A stretch of DNA of 64,000 bases from Gracilaria vermiculophylla. Lineage: Eukaryota; Rhodophyta; Florideophyceae; Gracilariales; Gracilariaceae. The position numbers and the translations under genes are program-made. Positions 1-12,287 of this stretch are shown in pieces; positions within the stretch are counted from its first letter, which is position 1, and each line of letters begins with the position of its first letter. Under the pieces are notes generated by a model. It made no database searches. It was not told the DNA's origin and saw only the letters and a list, made by a program, of their open reading frames with translations. The stretch spans positions 319,172 through 383,171 of the forward strand of contig JAHNZQ020000308.1 of assembly GCA_019155205.2 (NCBI GenBank), in the 5' to 3' direction.

Positions 1-165
1 CTGAGTGGTTCACCTAAAGGAATAGTTAAATCTCAGGTTGGGCACGAAGAGAGTGTGGTCAACCGCTTGGAGAGCGCGCTAAATTCTCTGGAGGACAAAG
101 TGAAGCCCACGAGAAGAGAAAAGCGCCGTGATTTGTCAAATGTCTCATGCACATAGTCAAATGCC

Positions 166-590
166 ATGATGAGTAATCGTAATCAGAACAGCTTTACGAA
201 AGAACCTAAAACCATAAAACAGTTACTTGTTCTGAGTGGTACCACCAAGGGAGTCGGAGTGAAAATATTGAAAGATGATGGATGCGATACCAAAGTGGTA
301 AACAGAGAGTTTCTGGCTAAATGTAGAAGCATAATTATCTTTGAAATACGTGAGTAAAACGTTACAAAGGAGCTCTCTCAGAAAGGAAGAAAGGAAGAAG
401 CATCGGAAGTCGTACTCAATGGGATTTCACGACTTAGAGCTCATACCTATACTTCTAGTCGGATCGTTGCCAATTCTAGGAATTATGTTTTGCTAAGAAT
501 GCCGTGGCATGCTACCCATAATCCAACATTCAATTATAAACAAAGGATTGTGCAGGTTAGACCCGATGGTACTGCAGCTCTTCCAAAACA
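166..590 (+). pseudogene. Ty3/gypsy protease remnant
   Basis: The open stretch 166-357 contains a short segment resembling a retroviral-type aspartic protease ('ILKDDGCDTKVVNREFL', compare D-S/T-G-A then a fold-conserved N-x-x-x-x-F). From about 484 another frame gives 'VLLRMPWHATHNPTFNY', matching the gypsy 'ILGMDWL..YNPVIDW' segment that follows the protease active site. The catalytic D-S/T-G triad is not intact. Assignment rests on the order with the reverse transcriptase that follows. Confidence 0.5.
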
Positions 591-744
591 TGATGAAAGG
601 GTTCAAGTAAAGAACGTATGTGTGAAATAGTCCCGGAGAATAACGAGAAAGAACAAGAAGGAGTTTGAACTGTTTTAGGCTAAGATTGAAAAGGTTAAGC
701 ATTTGTAGAGAGAAAAAATCACTAAAAAAAATGCTAAATTGAAG

Positions 745-1537
745 CATCGGTTTACAGAATTTGAATCTGTTTTCAAAACAGAGTTGCTGCCTGGATTGCT
801 ACCAAAACAGATCCGTTGATCATGAGATCCAGGTTGTACAAGACTCAAAGTCTCCATACCGTTCGTTATTCTAGCCCTTTCCTTTCGAGTGAGAAGCAGC
901 AAAAGGACCTTATGGAGAAGCTTTGAAAATCAGGAAAGTTAGGAACATGTATATAATCGTGTGTAGAATTCGTTATTTTTCATGAAAAAAACGGAAAAGG
1001 AAGAAGAGTCGGAAACTATCGAGTTCTCAATAGACTCAAGAAGGAAAATAATGCTCCCATTTCGAGATCCATTGAGATTTCTGATAGGCTTGGAGGAGCA
1101 AATGTTTTCTGCGAGTTGTATCTTAAGACGAGTTCTATCAAATACGGTTGATGCCAGAAAACATCGAGAAGACAGCGTTTAACAAAAAGTATGGGCAATT
1201 TAAGTATCCTGTAATCTGCATGGGGCTTTGTGATGCTCGTGCCACTTTTCAAAAGTTGGTAAACCAGCTCTCTAACGATTCAATTTATAATTTTATTGTA
1301 GTTTATATTGATCATATTTTATTTGTCAGTAAAGATGCAGTAAATCACTTGAAACACTTGAAAACAGTACTGCCTCGATTAAAAGAAAACATGTTGTTTG
1401 TGCCCCTAGAAAAGTTTGAGTTCACGAAAACAGAGATAGACTTCCTGGGATTTCTTTTTGGTAAGGATGGACTTAGAGTTGACCAATCTAAGGTCCAAGT
1501 ACTAAAAATGTGGCCAAAGCAGAAATCCTTATTTTGA
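745..1537 (+). pseudogene. Ty3/gypsy reverse transcriptase remnant
   Basis: Between 745 and 1180 fragments of the RT fingers are readable in shifting frames (for example 'DHEIQVVQDSKSPYRS' and 'RLGGANVFCELYLK'). The open stretch 1148-1537 then holds 'PENIEKTAFNKKYGQFKYP', 'MGLCDARATFQKLVNQ', the palm motif as 'YIDHILFVS' and 'DFLGFLFGKDGLRVD'. In active elements the palm motif is Y-x-D-D; here the second catalytic Asp is His, so the enzyme would be inactive even if translated. Confidence 0.85.
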
Positions 1538-1589
1538 AGTTCGAAGTTCGAAGTTCTCTGGGCCTACTACAATTCTTTCGACGTTTCAT

Positions 1590-2110
1590 TACAAACTCTT
1601 TAGAACTTGCTGGTCTGATGAGATATCTTGAGAAAAAAATTCAAATTATCGAAAAATGAAACGATATATGTTACGAAGCCTTTGGGAAATTAAAAAAAAT
1701 CATAAATGCACCAATTATGGTATCGCAAGATTGTAGCAAGCCGTTCAGATATCCAATTGATGCTTCAAATAACGCTGTTGATTGAAATTTGATAAAAATC
1801 GATGTGAATGAAAGAGCCCGCGATATAGCCTTCTATTCAAAAACATTTACCCCTAACAGAGTCCGTGCATACAGCTAATGACAGAGACATTCTTGAGCTC
1901 ATCTCATTCCGGAAAACGTTCAGATGCTATGTGGAAAGGACAAAGTTCAAAATCTTCTGAGACATCCAATTGCTTAAGAGATACTTAACGAAACTGAAAC
2001 GAAGCAGAAAAGAATCGAGATGGCTCGAAACTCTTAGAAACTTCGAAATTTTCCCTATACCTCTTAATCTGTGTAAAATAAACGTCTTAGGAGATGTTTT
2101 ATCTTGAAGT
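1590..2110 (+). pseudogene. Ty3/gypsy RNase H remnant
   Basis: Readable pieces include 'AFGKLKKIINAPIM', 'PFRYPIDASNNAVD' and 'ARDIAFYSKTFTPNRVRAYS', corresponding to the connection domain and the start of RNase H in gypsy elements (tDAS motif, then 'PIAYASRTL..E.NYS'). Several stops interrupt it (for instance after 'NNAVD' and after 'RVRAYS'). Confidence 0.7.
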
Positions 2111-2295
2111 TTTCATTTTATGGAAAAGATTGAAGGTGGAGTATTATATAATGACTTTGAATTGCCATTTGTCTAACATGTAGATGTGATAACGCGATAC
2201 AATGAGGATCAGTTCTGTGGTCCTGTTGCAGAAGCCACGAGAGATGAATTCCCAGACGATCAGAATGAGGAAGCAAACTGAAAAAGATAATCCCG

Positions 2296-2910
2296 GTGTT
2301 CAGAAAGCATGGTGAAAGACTCTTCTCAATTGGAAAGCATTGGATACAAAGAAAGTCCATGTCAGATGTGTTGCAACTAGCTCATGATTCTAACATAAGT
2401 GCTTATTTTAAGTCTGTAAAGACACAGACGGAACTTAATAATTTCCATTGGAGGCAGCAAAGTCAAGATTTTCGGAAGTATGTTGATAGATGCATGAGAT
2501 GTCAGCAGTGTAAGGACTCCAACCAGAAGGCGTTAAACGACCCAGAATCTTTACAGTTACCAGAGATATGAGCGGGCTCATTGTCTACAGACTGTATCGT
2601 AAGCTTACTCAAGTCCAAAGGTGGGTTTCATGCGATAACTGCATGTGTTGATTGGTTGACCAGAAGAGTTCATTTCTTAAGTTGCACTACCAATGACACA
2701 GCTGAAGATACTGCCAACGCCTTCTTGTGAAACATTTTTAAGCACCATAGAATGCCGGATAGTATAACCTCGGACCAAAATCCAAACTTGACATCCAAGT
2801 TTTGGGATCATTTGATGAACCTTTACGGAGTTCAGTTGAAAATGTCCACGACAAAACATGTGCAAACTGATGGAGCGCCAAAAATTATGAACAGAATGCC
2901 TTAAAACTAT
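2296..2910 (+). pseudogene. Ty3/gypsy integrase remnant: zinc finger and DDE core
   Basis: The open stretch 2296-2571 carries an integrase HHCC-like finger, with His residues ahead of a 'C-x2-C' pair ('CMRCQQC'). From 2575 to 2910 the catalytic core is readable: 'STDCIVSLLKSKGGFHAITA', 'CVDWLTRRVHFLS', 'SITSDQNPNLTSKFWDHLMN' and 'STTKHVQTDGAPKIMNRM'. The two Asp positions are present, but the third acidic residue (normally in 'QTDGQTERVNR') is replaced, and a stop falls after 'NAFL'. Inactive. Confidence 0.8.
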
Positions 2911-2984
2911 CTATTTTTTTATTGCTCTCACCATCAAAACGACTGGGATGAACTGCTGCCTGCAGTTCAGTTTACATATATTTC

Positions 2985-3640
2985 TGCAGTGACTGATGAT
3001 CTTGGGATGCCACCGTTTGAATTGGATCTTGAACAGACAATGAAGTCTCCTCTTGACATGATTTCTGGAAAAGAGATAAGAGAGCAAAAGGTGAAAGACT
3101 TCGAAAAAAACCTGAAAAATTTTCTTGAAGATGCACAGTATGCTTACAAAATTGTAAATGCTGGCCAAAGCGCGTATTTTTCTATGAAGTATCGGGTTCC
3201 TAAATATGCAGTTGGACATACAAGTTAGCTGAACAGGTCATTGTTTCAGGATGCCTTTTCGAAGTCTGAACAATCGGGTAAGCTAAGTGCCAGAAGATTC
3301 GGCCCTTTCCAAATTGTGAGGTTAATTGGAAAGAATGCTTAGATGCTTGACCCCCCTGATCATATCAAGATTTATCGCGGTCTTCGTGCCTGCCATACGA
3401 TACCTCACCAGGATCAACCAGCTGATATAGTTGCACATGTTTCACCGAGAGCAAAACCAATTCAAACAGAAAATAGCGAAGAATATGAAGTTGCAGCTAT
3501 TCTCAAGCACAAGTAAAGAGGAAGGTAATATCAGTTTCTGACTCCTATGAACCGAAAACCCACTCATGATCCTAAGTGACTAACCACGAAATCTTTTGTT
3601 GATAAAGATGGAACCGTTACTTGAGTATGGCAGGAATTTA
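2985..3640 (+). pseudogene. Ty3/gypsy integrase C-terminal and possible chromodomain remnant
   Basis: The stretch 2989-3228 resembles the region after the DDE core ('GMPPFELDLEQTMKSPLDM', compare 'G.SPFEL..G..P..PLD'). Downstream, 3270-3430 gives 'KLSARRFGPFQIVRLIGKNA', the conserved GPF/Y module, then 'YRGLRACHTIPHQDQPAD'. At about 3480-3520 'EEYEVAAILKHK' resembles the first strand of a chromodomain. Stops separate all pieces. Confidence 0.6.
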
Positions 3641-3650
3641 TTCGACAAAC

Positions 3651-5906
3651 TGGATAACTACAGCAATATCATTGACAAGGACGTCATTAGTCTGGGGTTA
3701 CGAAATATGTGACAAACGGTTTGCAAGCCACACTTTACTTATTTAGTGTGACATCAAAAGATAGTTTATCAACGTCTCTAGAAGTGTCTGGACGTTGTCC
3801 TCCTCAGCTTTCTGTACTGGAGAACTTACACCTTTGTTCTAGATTTCCCCAAAGGGGAGAATATAAAGTCTATACGGTGGCATTGTGCTCTCGATTGATG
3901 AGGGCACCATGCAAATTAAATAAAGTTTTATTCAAACTTCTGACTACCTACTCTTATTCTTTTCCGTTATGTGCACATGATATCCGTGATTGTACATGGT
4001 ATCAAATCTGGCGATATTGGTTGTATCGTACAGATAATAATTGAAAGTTGTGACATATTTTTCAAGCTCGGAACAATATCAAATGGAGCTGGGTGACTAA
4101 GATGTCTTGCTACCCATACTTAAAAAAATGAAAATATCACTATTTCTACTAATCTTCGGGGAAAGCTCAATGCTTCATTTCAGTGCTCAAAATCCCGTAG
4201 TACTCGTCAAAAGACCAAAAAACTATATACTGTAACATAGAAGTCCTATGTTCCATCTTCAAAGAGCTTTATACGGTGGATCGGGACAACTGTGTTTTCT
4301 TTCAACATGTTTTCGGCATCATGATTACGAGACAATGCCATCCTACGAAAAAGGTGAGTTATCTACTTAACCAATAGAATATTCTTCGTAAAAAGGAGAC
4401 GTTTGGTGCCATGATCACCTATCCTCGTCTTGTGGCAATTCAAAAATATGATTCTACAGTGTTGTTGTACGGTAATGCATTAAAAAGGGATACAAATGCT
4501 CAACTATGCGTGCTGGCTGGGTTGCTGTTCGGTTATTTAGCAAAATAAGCTTATCCATTTTCCGGTTTTACGAATCTCTCATGTAACAAAAAGGCAAACG
4601 AAAATTGTATCTGTGCAACTATATAATAGCTTGTTGCTGAAGCTTTTTGAGGAATGTAATTCTTCGTAGCAAACGCATGCTTATAAATAGTAGACTTTGA
4701 TGTTAGTGCTTGTCATTGTATGGATTTTGAAGTCGTTTTAACTACTGTGTCTATACAGAAGACCTGTAATGGTGGATTCATTCCTCAAATATTTTGTCTA
4801 TAAGATTTGAGTAGTTCGTAAAAAACGTTAAAAAAATTACTCAAAATTCTGAATAAAAAAATTTCTCTGATGATTTAACGAAGACGTACTGCCCTGTTAT
4901 CGATTTTTCACATCTGACACTTTACATTAGACGGTCAAATTCTCTGTTTTTCAAAAATCAGAAACCAGGTCTTTTTAATGATTAACTTTTGCTAAGAAAA
5001 TGAAAAACATTTTTGCTAATACCTGATTTTAGTTGATACTTTGTTGTGTGGGCCGTTTTGGGCGGTCGAAAGTAGTGAATACTTTTTTCTAATAGTCGCC
5101 TCGTAGTAGTTTTGATATATGTTTACCCCCGTTATTGTATATGTCTCTTTCCACCATATAGCACACTGTCCGCGCACATGAAAGTAAATAAAAAACGCTC
5201 TAGTAGTCGTTGATAGCGATCCTAAATTCAGGTGCTCAAATCTATTTTCTAAAATGTTGAAAAACCAGCTCGTTTGTGATAGAGCTCGTGATTTGTTGTC
5301 TTTGTTAATCGTTTGTTGTCTTTTCCGTGGTTCGGATCTGTGCATTGAGACACAGAAACGTTTTTTGTTAGAAAAATTGAGCTATAGAAGAATGAATGAT
5401 GCGTATGTCATCGATGAGATCTGATTGAAACAATGAAAATTAGGTTCTCGAAGCATCGAAAGAGACAGAACAGTACATATTAGTGAACACTGGGTACACG
5501 TCTATCTTGTTGCTCTTCGTAGAATGGAAACACATCGAAATGTTATGGGAGGGGTGGTGAGCAAGTAGAGAATAGACAGGGGAATAATTTTGAGTTTATG
5601 TTGTATACATATCGTGACAAGACTCTTTGAATATTATTTGAAGCTTTGATTCAAAGATGGCGATAAGTCTGGTGCATACACGAAACACAAATGTAAAACA
5701 GGTAAGGAGCTCCAGTAGCATATGTATAACGTGATTCAAAGTGGCAGTGCAATGCCGACGTAGAGTAACATATCAGCCACAAGCGCATCGCTAAAGCATT
5801 ATTTATTTATACAAATAAACCAGAAACAAAAATATAGGCAAGAAACTCATAACACCCGCAGACTTCATGATGGCCTGGTAAATAACCAATGAAATATACT
5901 CTAAAT
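3651..5906. other. AT-rich stretch without a recognisable gene
   Basis: Only short open frames occur (about 110 codons or fewer) with no recognisable motif. Composition matches the flanking decayed elements, so this is probably further degraded repeat DNA. No LTR, tRNA or structured RNA was recognised. Confidence 0.6.
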
Positions 5907-6508
5907 TCATAAAAAACTTTGTGTTAATCTTTCGCTTTCAGGCTTTGATCTGCTCCCAAAATCAGTTTGGTTAGCTTTTAGAGTTTGAGCAAGTTGCATA
6001 TCACGCAGTTGTCGTGCTAAATTTGTCTTCTTAGAAGTCTTTAGGAATACCTTTGAAAGCTTTCTGCGTGTAAATATTTCTTTTTGAAGTGCTTTTTGGA
6101 TACATCTAAACGGAACAGCAAGATTACTGCTCTTATTTGCATAATGTTGGCTTGGCTCAGCATTCTGTTCTTCCGAAACACAATTTGAACGTTCAATTGA
6201 TAGAGATCGATCAAAAACCTCCCTTGGTTTTCTACTGCTTCTCATACTTTTGTTTCTTTCTTTCGGCGTATAAAGAGCTTTAATAATATCTTCATTGCCT
6301 TAGAGACCTTCTTAAGTTTCCGAGGCATGTTTTTTGTCACATTGGAAATGAAATCTAGTACTTTCTCTGCCTTATCATCTTTCTCAGTTGTAATGGGGCC
6401 CATAGAATCGTACCCTAATTTCGAGTACGCTGTGACATCGTTTTTAATGCTGTTTCTGCATGGAAGTCTTGCAAAACTCGTGGCGTGGCTGTCCTCAAAT
6501 ATGTACAA
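5907..6508 (-). pseudogene. Two abutting small ORFs of unknown origin, probably one decayed gene
   Basis: Reading leftward, an 88-codon frame (6508-6242) overlaps by four bases a 112-codon frame (6245-5907). Both encode basic, Lys/Arg/Ser-rich peptides of one style (for example 'KNMPRKLKKVSKAMKILLKL' and 'RKLSKVFLKTSKKTNLARQL'). The frame of the first piece also continues upstream with stops to about 6650. This looks like a single basic protein broken by frameshifts, perhaps a retroelement gag or an old host gene. No family recognised. Confidence 0.3.
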
Positions 6509-7433
6509 CTATTCTATTTTAATAGAAGTTGACTTCTTAAAACTTTCATACTGCTTCTTTCAAACCAAATCATTTCGCTAATAAATAAGACTATTATTTG
6601 AAATAATCTGATCCAGACAACCAGGAGCATCAAATGTAGACGCCATTGAATGATCATGGATTTGATTAGCAAAGACGACTTCGAAGGAGTACTATGTAGA
6701 CTTGCACTATATCTCAATACTGATCAATGTTTGTCTTTGCGCGATAATCAATGCATTACTAATTCCTTATCTTCTATTAGGAACATGGAAAAGCAAGCGA
6801 CCTCGTTGAGAGAAAAACACGGACTTTCCTCTCGCTTATCTATATAGGAAGCTGCCTACAAAATAGAAACTTCTTATTGATATTTTTCAATCACTTGTAG
6901 AACAGGAAGGAGATCAGTGCGATGCACCATGGCAAGAATTCTGGGAGAATATTGCAATGCTGCAAAGGTTGCGCAACATTGCCTTGCATCGTTCACTCTA
7001 CCATAGAAGCTTTTGATGTACTTAGAGACATTATTGCTACTGCAGGCATATGCCAAAGGTTTGGTATGAATGTATATGAAAACTTTAGAATTTAGCAGAG
7101 GCCTACATCGAATGCTAGTGCGCAGTTTGAATGGTTTAGTTCTTTGATGCGATCATTGGATCGTGTGCAACAGCAGAGAAAAAGTACATAGCTATACTAT
7201 AAGTCATGCACTATAAAACTTTGAAAGGATTAATTAAATGCAATATTTCTTTACCTTTAACACTTGGCTTGACTTCTTTCTTCTGGCAAAGATGATGAAA
7301 TCAGCTTTCTTATATATTTCTGTAGTGCATATATACCATATCATCGATCTATATATGTTTTCTACCATACATCATTAAAAATGAAAATCATTTTCTTCTA
7401 TAGATCATTCTGAAACTTTCTAAAGGTTGAAAG
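6509..7433. other. AT-rich stretch without a recognisable gene
   Basis: Only short frames of 60-67 codons without motifs. Nothing supportable was seen on either strand. Confidence 0.5.
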
Positions 7434-7664
7434 TTAGTATTTGTTTCCAATAAGTAGGGAGAGAGTTCTACAATACCCCATCTCATCTTTGGACAATTTG
7501 AGCCGTAGGCTTTCCATAGGTGTATAATGCTTCCTTTTAAAAAAAGAACACTTTGTAAAAATATCCGCTACGTTACTATGTGTTGAACAGTATGTAATAT
7601 CTTCTTTTCTTGTATTGTGTTTTTTACCACTCGAAATATTAAAATCATTCCCAAATTCATTCAT
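7434..7664 (-). mobile_element. Ty1/copia retrotransposon remnant (C-terminal end of RNase H)
   Basis: The minus-strand frame ends with the typical Ty1/copia pol tail: 'KKHNTRKEDITYCSTHSNVADIFTK' corresponds to the copia consensus 'TKHIDxxx...I.Y..T..Q.ADIFTK', followed by 'MESLRLKLS' (compare 'F..LR..LGL'). The upstream part of the element should lie to the right (7665-8700 on minus), but only scattered, stop-ridden fragments are present there, so the copy is dead and its limits are unclear. Confidence 0.65.
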
Positions 7665-9336
7665 AATTATTTTATAATTTGATGAAGAAAATACGAATCC
7701 TTGATCTCAGTAAGTTAGTTCTCGAGAATCTACACAAAAGGTAGGCCAGCACTTTAGAACTGCATTCCAAATATTTTCAATAAAATGTCTTGGAAGATAT
7801 TTAGTTACTCCAATGTGAGTGTACAAGCCTATGATATGCAATGTTGCTTCCTTTTTGATTAAGAATAGATGAAGAGCTAGATTTTTCCTGAATATTACTC
7901 CGTGTGGGAAGGAGACTTTGAAAACTTGTTTCTGGCCTATATCCCTAACAAGAATGTTTCGACTTCAAAGTGTTTCTCAAATGACTCCAAGTTTTAGAAG
8001 TAGGCTCTTCTAGTGCTGACTGTTATAACATGATAAACAGCGAGTCAGTCAGGGATGATAGTAACGGAGATGCATTTTCTTGAGTTCCATTTTGGAAAAG
8101 TTCTTCCTGTACGAGTACCATTTTAACTTAATGTATCAAAGTTTTTTGATTAGTTTCATATTCCATCCCGTTTTATAAAAGAGATTGTTGAAAAGGTACT
8201 CGACGAATAAATGTTTTCTGACCAGAAAATCATTTTTTTTCAAAATCGGGATATTCCATATACCAGCAGCGACTTAAAACTTCAAAAATCTTAATTCTAA
8301 AGCATAAATACTAACCAGAATTTTGATGGACACTTGGGTAAGTGGAGGTTTCAAGTAGAAATCGTATATTGTAAAGATTTTGTTTCAAACGCAGTTCTAC
8401 TGTTTACAGCAGGCCAATGTCTATTTCTTTCCAATCACAGATTGCTGAGTCCAAATACCTTGCAATCGTTTTTTGAGTTTTGTAGTAGTTCACAAGAAAA
8501 TATCTGTGTTTGTTACTTCGAAACTATGGAATCTACTATCGATTTTGTTTTTTTTAAATGTTGAAAGTTTAGAAAAGTCTTTGATTTTGTTCAAAACTCT
8601 ACGCATAAGAGAGTTCATGTTTAAAAATCAAGGTTCAGATTAGAGTTCTAAGCGTCCAACGAGTTGAAAAGAGTATTTGCAACCTCGTGGTTTTTTTGAG
8701 GATTATCAACACCTTTTGATGCTTCTTTCTAAACATTAAAAAAAATGTCGCCATCCCATTCATTTTCTGTATCTTCATTGGCTTGTTTAGTAAGCTCAAC
8801 TATATCTTAGTTCAATTTTCGGTTTCAAGTAGTGTATTGTTTGGATTTCAGATAGACTTGTACGTTTCTTGCATCAATGACGGAAAGATCTTTCGAATGA
8901 CGATAGCTGCGAAGATTATGTCTTCCCACCGCAAGTTAAACATTTATAGTTATTACATAATGGTGCCATGTCATTTTAAGGTCATCAATATTGTGGATGT
9001 GAAATGAATTTGTCATGTATGGACTTCATTAAAGAACATCTGCAGGGTTCTTTGCTAAATGGTTAGGACTGTCTGATATTCTAGCATTATTCCCTTTTCC
9101 TCTCTTGTTATTGCCATCCAGCCTTGAATACAGAGCGTAAACAAGGGCAAACTTCCTCCAAAATCCGGGTAAAAGAATTCTAGACCAGCCTTAGCTTGAG
9201 CGGCTTGCGCCCATTGCAAATCCGGGTTCGCCGTATGTCGCTCCACGCAGTACTGCGTAAACAGCCTATCAATCTATGTGTTCGATAAATAGATCCGCTC
9301 ATAATCTTCTAGCGATTTCACCCAATTGAAAAAGTT
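7665..9336. other. AT-rich stretch, possible further decayed copia sequence
   Basis: No convincing coding frame. By position it would hold the upstream pol portion of the copia remnant at 7434-7664, but the minus-strand translation is full of stops and I could not match individual domains. Confidence 0.4.
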
Positions 9337-9909
9337 GTGGTACTGTCAGCCCCCCTGTCGAGGTAGTAAAGCACAACGTCCGTTAGGAGTTTTTGTTGAC
9401 TTCAAAGGCGCGTATTCCTAAAGGTGGTCTCCGGTATCCGCTGTCGCGAGCCGGGGGAATTCTGAAAAGGATCCGCAAACACCAAGCGGGGGGGGAGGTT
9501 CACTGGGCGGACAATGCTCCTACAGGCGCTGCTATGATGCGACCTGGGGATCGGCGGCTTAGAAACCTGCGTGAATAGACAAGAGATTCCAACCGGAAAA
9601 TGTAGAAGAAGACTCAAGGGTGCTTGTCTCTACTTCCCCAGGGGTGGAGCTCAACCGGCAGATTAAATATCAAGCCGGGAGCCCGCCTCGGCAGGTCGCA
9701 CTACTGTGCTAATTACCTGCATAAAATATGTAAAATAAATAATAAATTCTACCGTACCTTAAGGATACTGTAGCGCACGCGGGCGAGATTATGCATTACG
9801 TGGCCCAGCCAATAAACTACGAACCCTCCTTAGAAATATTATACCTTAAGGCCAAACCACCATATTTCCGTAGGAGCCACTGCACTACACTCCTAGCTAC
9901 TCATGACCG
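9337..9909. repeat. 573-bp direct repeat, copy A
   Basis: Copy A of a tandem pair with a constant offset of about 573 bp. Shared blocks include 'GGACAATGCTCCTACAGGC' (9509 here, 10082 in copy B), 'GGGGATCGGCGGCTTAGAAA', 'CTGTAGCGCACGCGGGC' and 'GGAGTTxTTGTTGACT'. Both copies are GC-richer than the flanks and carry a 'AAATAAAT' stretch in the second half. No long ORF. They could be abutting LTRs, a non-autonomous element or a satellite dimer. Ends are approximate. Confidence 0.8.
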
Positions 9910-10482
9910 TGTTACCGTCAGTTCTCCTTTCGAGGTGGTAGTACACAACGTCTGCTAGGAGTTATTGTTGACTCCAAAGGCGCGCGTTCCTAAATGCAGT
10001 CTCCAGAAATCGTTATCACGAGCCGGGGGAATTCTGAAAGGTGATCCTCAAACATCAAGCGGAGGGGGAGGTTCACTGGGCGGACAATGCTCCTACAGGC
10101 TCTGCTACGAGGCGACCGGGGGATCGGCGGCTTAGAAACCTTAAGGGTGTTCGACGAGAGTCTCCAACCGGAAAAATAGATGAAGACTCAAGGGTGATTG
10201 GTTTACTTCCCCAGAGGTGGAGCTCGACCGGCAGATTAAGTGTCACGCCGGGACCCCGCCCCGACAGGTCTCACTACTGTAGTAATCACCCGCAAAAATT
10301 AACTAAAATAAATATAAGTTCTACCGTTCTTTAAGGACACTGTAGCGCACGCGGGCCGAATTATGCACCACGTGGCTCATTTAATAAAATACGAGCCCTC
10401 CTTACGGATATCCCGTCATAAAGCCACACCGCCACGTCAACATACAATCCACTGTACTACAATGAGTGCAGCCACTTAACAC
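9910..10482. repeat. 573-bp direct repeat, copy B
   Basis: Second copy of the repeat starting at 9337, joined head to tail with it. Similarity is clear throughout but with many substitutions, so the duplication is old. Similarity fades at about 10480 and no third copy follows. Confidence 0.8.
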
Positions 10483-12287
10483 ATACTAACTACGTGATGA
10501 TGGTAGAAAATCATTACGTGGTATGCACGTGCTCCTCACAAAAAACGCCAGTAGCAATACAGATTATTAACCAGATCAGAGAGTTGTATCCACAGTGTAG
10601 TTTCGTAAGAATGAAACCCCGCATCTGAGAAGAAGCCGCAAGGATATTCGGAGCCAGTGTGTTTACTACAAGTACTCTTCGGACGCAAACGACATTGAAA
10701 CTAATAGTTCTTTGCCATATATAGTCTGCTTCAAAAACACGGGGCATCAATAAAGCGCATAAAAATGCGCATGTTAACTTTCTATAGCCGTCCTTTTCCC
10801 TTATCCCGTTCAACACCTTGTGTAAGAAACATGAACATTTCGAATTTGCGCCTACCTGTTCGCACTATTCCTAGTTTTTTCACAACAAAAACCAGATATT
10901 CTAAATTAACAACGCATGACACAATAACTCACATAATAGTTTAGATCTAGGTTGTTATTCTCATTTCCATACCATTTTTCTTAAATATTTAGTGAAATAT
11001 AAACATAAGGTTCTCTTGGTGGCCCGATATTTCCCAGCAGGAATAATATGCAGCGGAATCGCACGCAAGACATTAGTCACGGTAATGTAATTTGCATAAC
11101 GTTTGACATTAAAAGAAAGACAAGTTTATTAAAAAGAGTAAAATTGCGATGGATAAAGCATAAAAACTAAAAACGGTTTATAAACCTAGATGACGTTTAA
11201 AAGAAGCGTACATTGAACTCAAGAAAATGACGTTATTTGTTCAGGTTTCTAACAGAAGAGATAAACGAAAAAATAGGTACTTATAATTCATTTGAATTGC
11301 AATGTGGATAAAATACAAGGCTCTAAATATTTTTATCATAATTAAATAGAAGCAAACAAAAGTTGAAGACACTTGAGTTCTAGTAGTGCTCATGTGATGG
11401 TGTGAAAGAAAAGTGTGACAGAAAGAACTACAGGTACGGGCTCTTTGGTAAGCGTCATAGACTTAACAAGGAATTTAAATTGCTTTACACAACGCTTTAT
11501 AGTATTTTACAAATGTTCATTAATGAAGCAATTTTTTTTTTACCAAGATTAAGTGGTTGTATTGTAATACACAGAAAGAAAAACTGTCTTTTTGTACCTA
11601 AAAAGGAATTCCATGCAGTTGTTTGGACGTTTTTTTCACTGAAACTTCATTAAAAATGTTTAAAATGTTGGTTACATATGGCGATTACAGGCCATTTTAA
11701 CAGGTTTTGATTTGAAAAAAGTGTATTGAAAATAGCACGAAACACGAGGGTATTTTGAGTATGTAATTGATAGTCGAGAAAGGAGATGGAAAAGCGATGA
11801 TTTAGTATAATTCAGTAAAAAGAAAAAAAAACAACTACTGAACAAATAAAGTTTGAAAAGGAAATGCCCTACGATTCTGAAACGGGTTTCCAACTGGAAA
11901 CTGATTTCTGTAGAACTATAGCGCTAAAAACGATGATTTGCGTTAAAATGCCATGTGTCCTATACTTTTGATAGAGTAAAAGATCAAAAGAGGACATCAA
12001 TGATCATTGCGAGCGTAAGGATTATTTCCTTATTCTGAGCACTTGTAACTCTCTGGATGCGACAAGTAGACAATCGGGAATCGAATGCGAATACAGAGAA
12101 GGGGTTTGACTGAGTGAAAAATCTATGACAGTTTTTGTCCTGGTTGAGCTTCATGGGATTCATGTGCTACTAACCAAGCGCATTCGGCAGTCCTCGCAGT
12201 TGTAGGCCATCATGGTGATCGAATTCGGTTCGAAGTGGAGCGAGATCCGCATCGGAGGCCGAGAATGTTACATGGTCAAGTTAAATT
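10483..12287. other. AT-rich intergenic region
   Basis: Contains only short frames (100 codons or fewer) with no recognisable motif. It separates the retroelement-rich left end from the first host gene, whose stop codon is at 12288. Confidence 0.5.

Larger units (their letters stand above)
1..3650 (+). mobile_element. Decayed Ty3/gypsy-type LTR retrotransposon, left end outside window
   Basis: Fragments of a Ty3/gypsy pol polyprotein occur in the order protease, reverse transcriptase, RNase H, integrase zinc finger, integrase core and integrase C-terminus. That order (integrase last) is the gypsy order, not copia. Every domain is broken by stop codons and frame changes, so the copy is dead. 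A fragment near 3480-3520 resembles the start of a chromodomain ('Y-x-V-x-x-IL-x-HK'), which would make it a chromovirus; this is tentative. I could not find a matching pair of LTRs: the 5' part lies before base 1 and no LTR is evident to about 4 kb. The surrounding DNA is AT-rich and gene-free. Confidence 0.85.
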
